DNA of 35,487 bases from Rhodopila globiformis (GTDB lineage: Bacteria; Pseudomonadota; Alphaproteobacteria; Acetobacterales; Acetobacteraceae). Below the pieces are notes generated by a model, which searched no databases, was not told the origin of the DNA, and was given only the letters and a program-made list of their open reading frames with translations. Numbering within the stretch: position 1 is the first letter of the stretch; the number at the start of each line of letters is the position of its first letter. Below, one piece after another: positions 34,876 through 35,487 of this stretch. The position numbers and the translations under genes were made by a program. The stretch is taken from the NCBI RefSeq assembly GCF_002937115.1, contig NZ_NHRY01000058.1:1-35487 (forward strand), read 5' to 3'.

Positions 34876-35391
34876 CTAGCCTTGCGGCGTGCGGCGGCGG
34901 AACGCATCCAGGCTGACCACCTGGGCCGGTTCGGCCGGCGCCTCCGGGGCCGGCGGCGGCGCGGGTTCGGCCTCGGCGGCGTCCGGCTCCGCTGCCGCCT
35001 CCGGCAGCTCCGGCGGCTGGAAGCGCAGCCCGTAGCGGATATGCGGATCCGCGAACTCGACCACCGACTCGAGCGGGATGACCAGCGTCGTCGGCACGCC
35101 GCCGAACGACAGGCCGACGCTGATCGCCTGGCTGTCCCGGTCGTAGCGCAGGTCCCAGAACTGGTGCTGCAGCACGATGGTCATCTCGCGCGGGTACTGG
35201 GCGCGGATGCGCGACGGCATTTCCACGCCGGGGCAATCGGTGCGGAAGGTGATGTAGAAATGGTGCCCGCCCGGCAGGCCCTGGGCGGCGGCGTGCTCGA
35301 TCGCCAGCGCCACCACCTGGCGCAGCGCCTGCTCGATCCATTGCTCATACGGCAGCAGGCTTTCCGGCCGTTGTTTCTGATCGTCGTCCAT
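34876..35391 (-). CDS. sspB: SspB-like ClpXP adaptor protein
   Basis: A 171-residue stringent-starvation-protein-B-type adaptor that delivers ssrA-tagged and other proteins to the ClpXP protease. The N-terminal domain includes LPYEQWIEQALRQVV, HFYITFRTDCPGV and MTIVLQHQFWDL, and the domain ends in the beta-rich FGGVPTTLVIPLESV. A low-complexity Pro/Ala/Glu linker (about 125-155) leads to a short C-terminal tail, VVSLDAFRRR, fitting the ClpX-binding peptide of SspB proteins. The start was chosen at MDDDQKQ because GGAGG lies just before it. The divergent form is the alphaproteobacterial type. It heads a run with fumarase and a VOC protein. Confidence 0.92.
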   Translation of the reverse strand: MDDDQKQRPESLLPYEQWIEQALRQVVALAIEHAAAQGLPGGHHFYITFRTDCPGVEMPSRIRAQYPREMTIVLQHQFWDLRYDRDSQAISVGLSFGGVPTTLVIPLESVVEFADPHIRYGLRFQPPELPEAAAEPDAAEAEPAPPPAPEAPAEPAQVVSLDAFRRRTPQG

Positions 35392-35487
35392 GGCTGCCTC
35401 CGCGCTTTTGCATGCGCCTCTCGGGGGGAGAGATAGCGCGTCGATGGCGGGTGGCAAAGAGGGTTGTGGGGTGGGAGAAGCGTGGCG

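Overview
The window is GC-rich, mostly bacterial chromosome with tight operons and Shine-Dalgarno starts. An alphaproteobacterial-type SspB beside a class I fumarase, a short NAD-type 6-phosphogluconate dehydrogenase after transketolase, a serine-glyoxylate aminotransferase and 'gtcatggcc...ggccatgac' palindromes point to Alphaproteobacteria, probably Rhodospirillales/Acetobacteraceae. This placement is inferred from gene content, not from a marker phylogeny.

Layout. (1) 150-3267, plus strand: transketolase and 6-phosphogluconate dehydrogenase. (2) 3572-6187, plus: an HSL-type esterase and a Baeyer-Villiger monooxygenase, a matched pair for turning a ketone into an ester and hydrolysing it. 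A U-tract terminator follows, inside the 3' end of the next gene. (3) 16117-6240, minus: a ten-gene catabolic run. In transcription order it holds a DUF3311 protein, an SSS transporter, a flavodoxin-like protein, a VOC dioxygenase-like protein, RidA, an HpaH-family hydratase/decarboxylase, a molybdenum hydroxylase large subunit, an HpaB-type flavin monooxygenase, a NUP-family exported protein and an RraA-like protein. This looks like uptake and ring-opening of an aromatic, possibly nitrogen-containing, compound; the substrate cannot be read from the sequence. (4) 16260-19465: a divergent SDR, then minus-strand serine hydrolase, DUF6295-like protein and dienelactone hydrolase-like protein.

(5) 19466-25500 is the least ordinary part. 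An 803-base stretch without a clear gene, visibly AT-richer at its right end, leads into a 1041-residue plus-strand fusion: an acetoacetyl-CoA-synthetase-like adenylating domain, a carrier-protein domain and a GNAT-type acyltransferase. A convergent GT4 glycosyltransferase follows, then 826 more bases without a supportable gene. The fusion reads as an activate-load-transfer machine for a short acyl group and is the best candidate for a little-described system.

(6) 25501-29700, plus: a large SNF2-family helicase with an uncharacterised N-terminal two-thirds. (7) 29701-30335: no gene; a nested set of perfect inverted repeats, a 20-base periodic repeat and a twin hairpin. (8) 35391-30336, minus: SspB, class I fumarase, a coupled VOC protein, QueA and serine-glyoxylate aminotransferase, mainly housekeeping.
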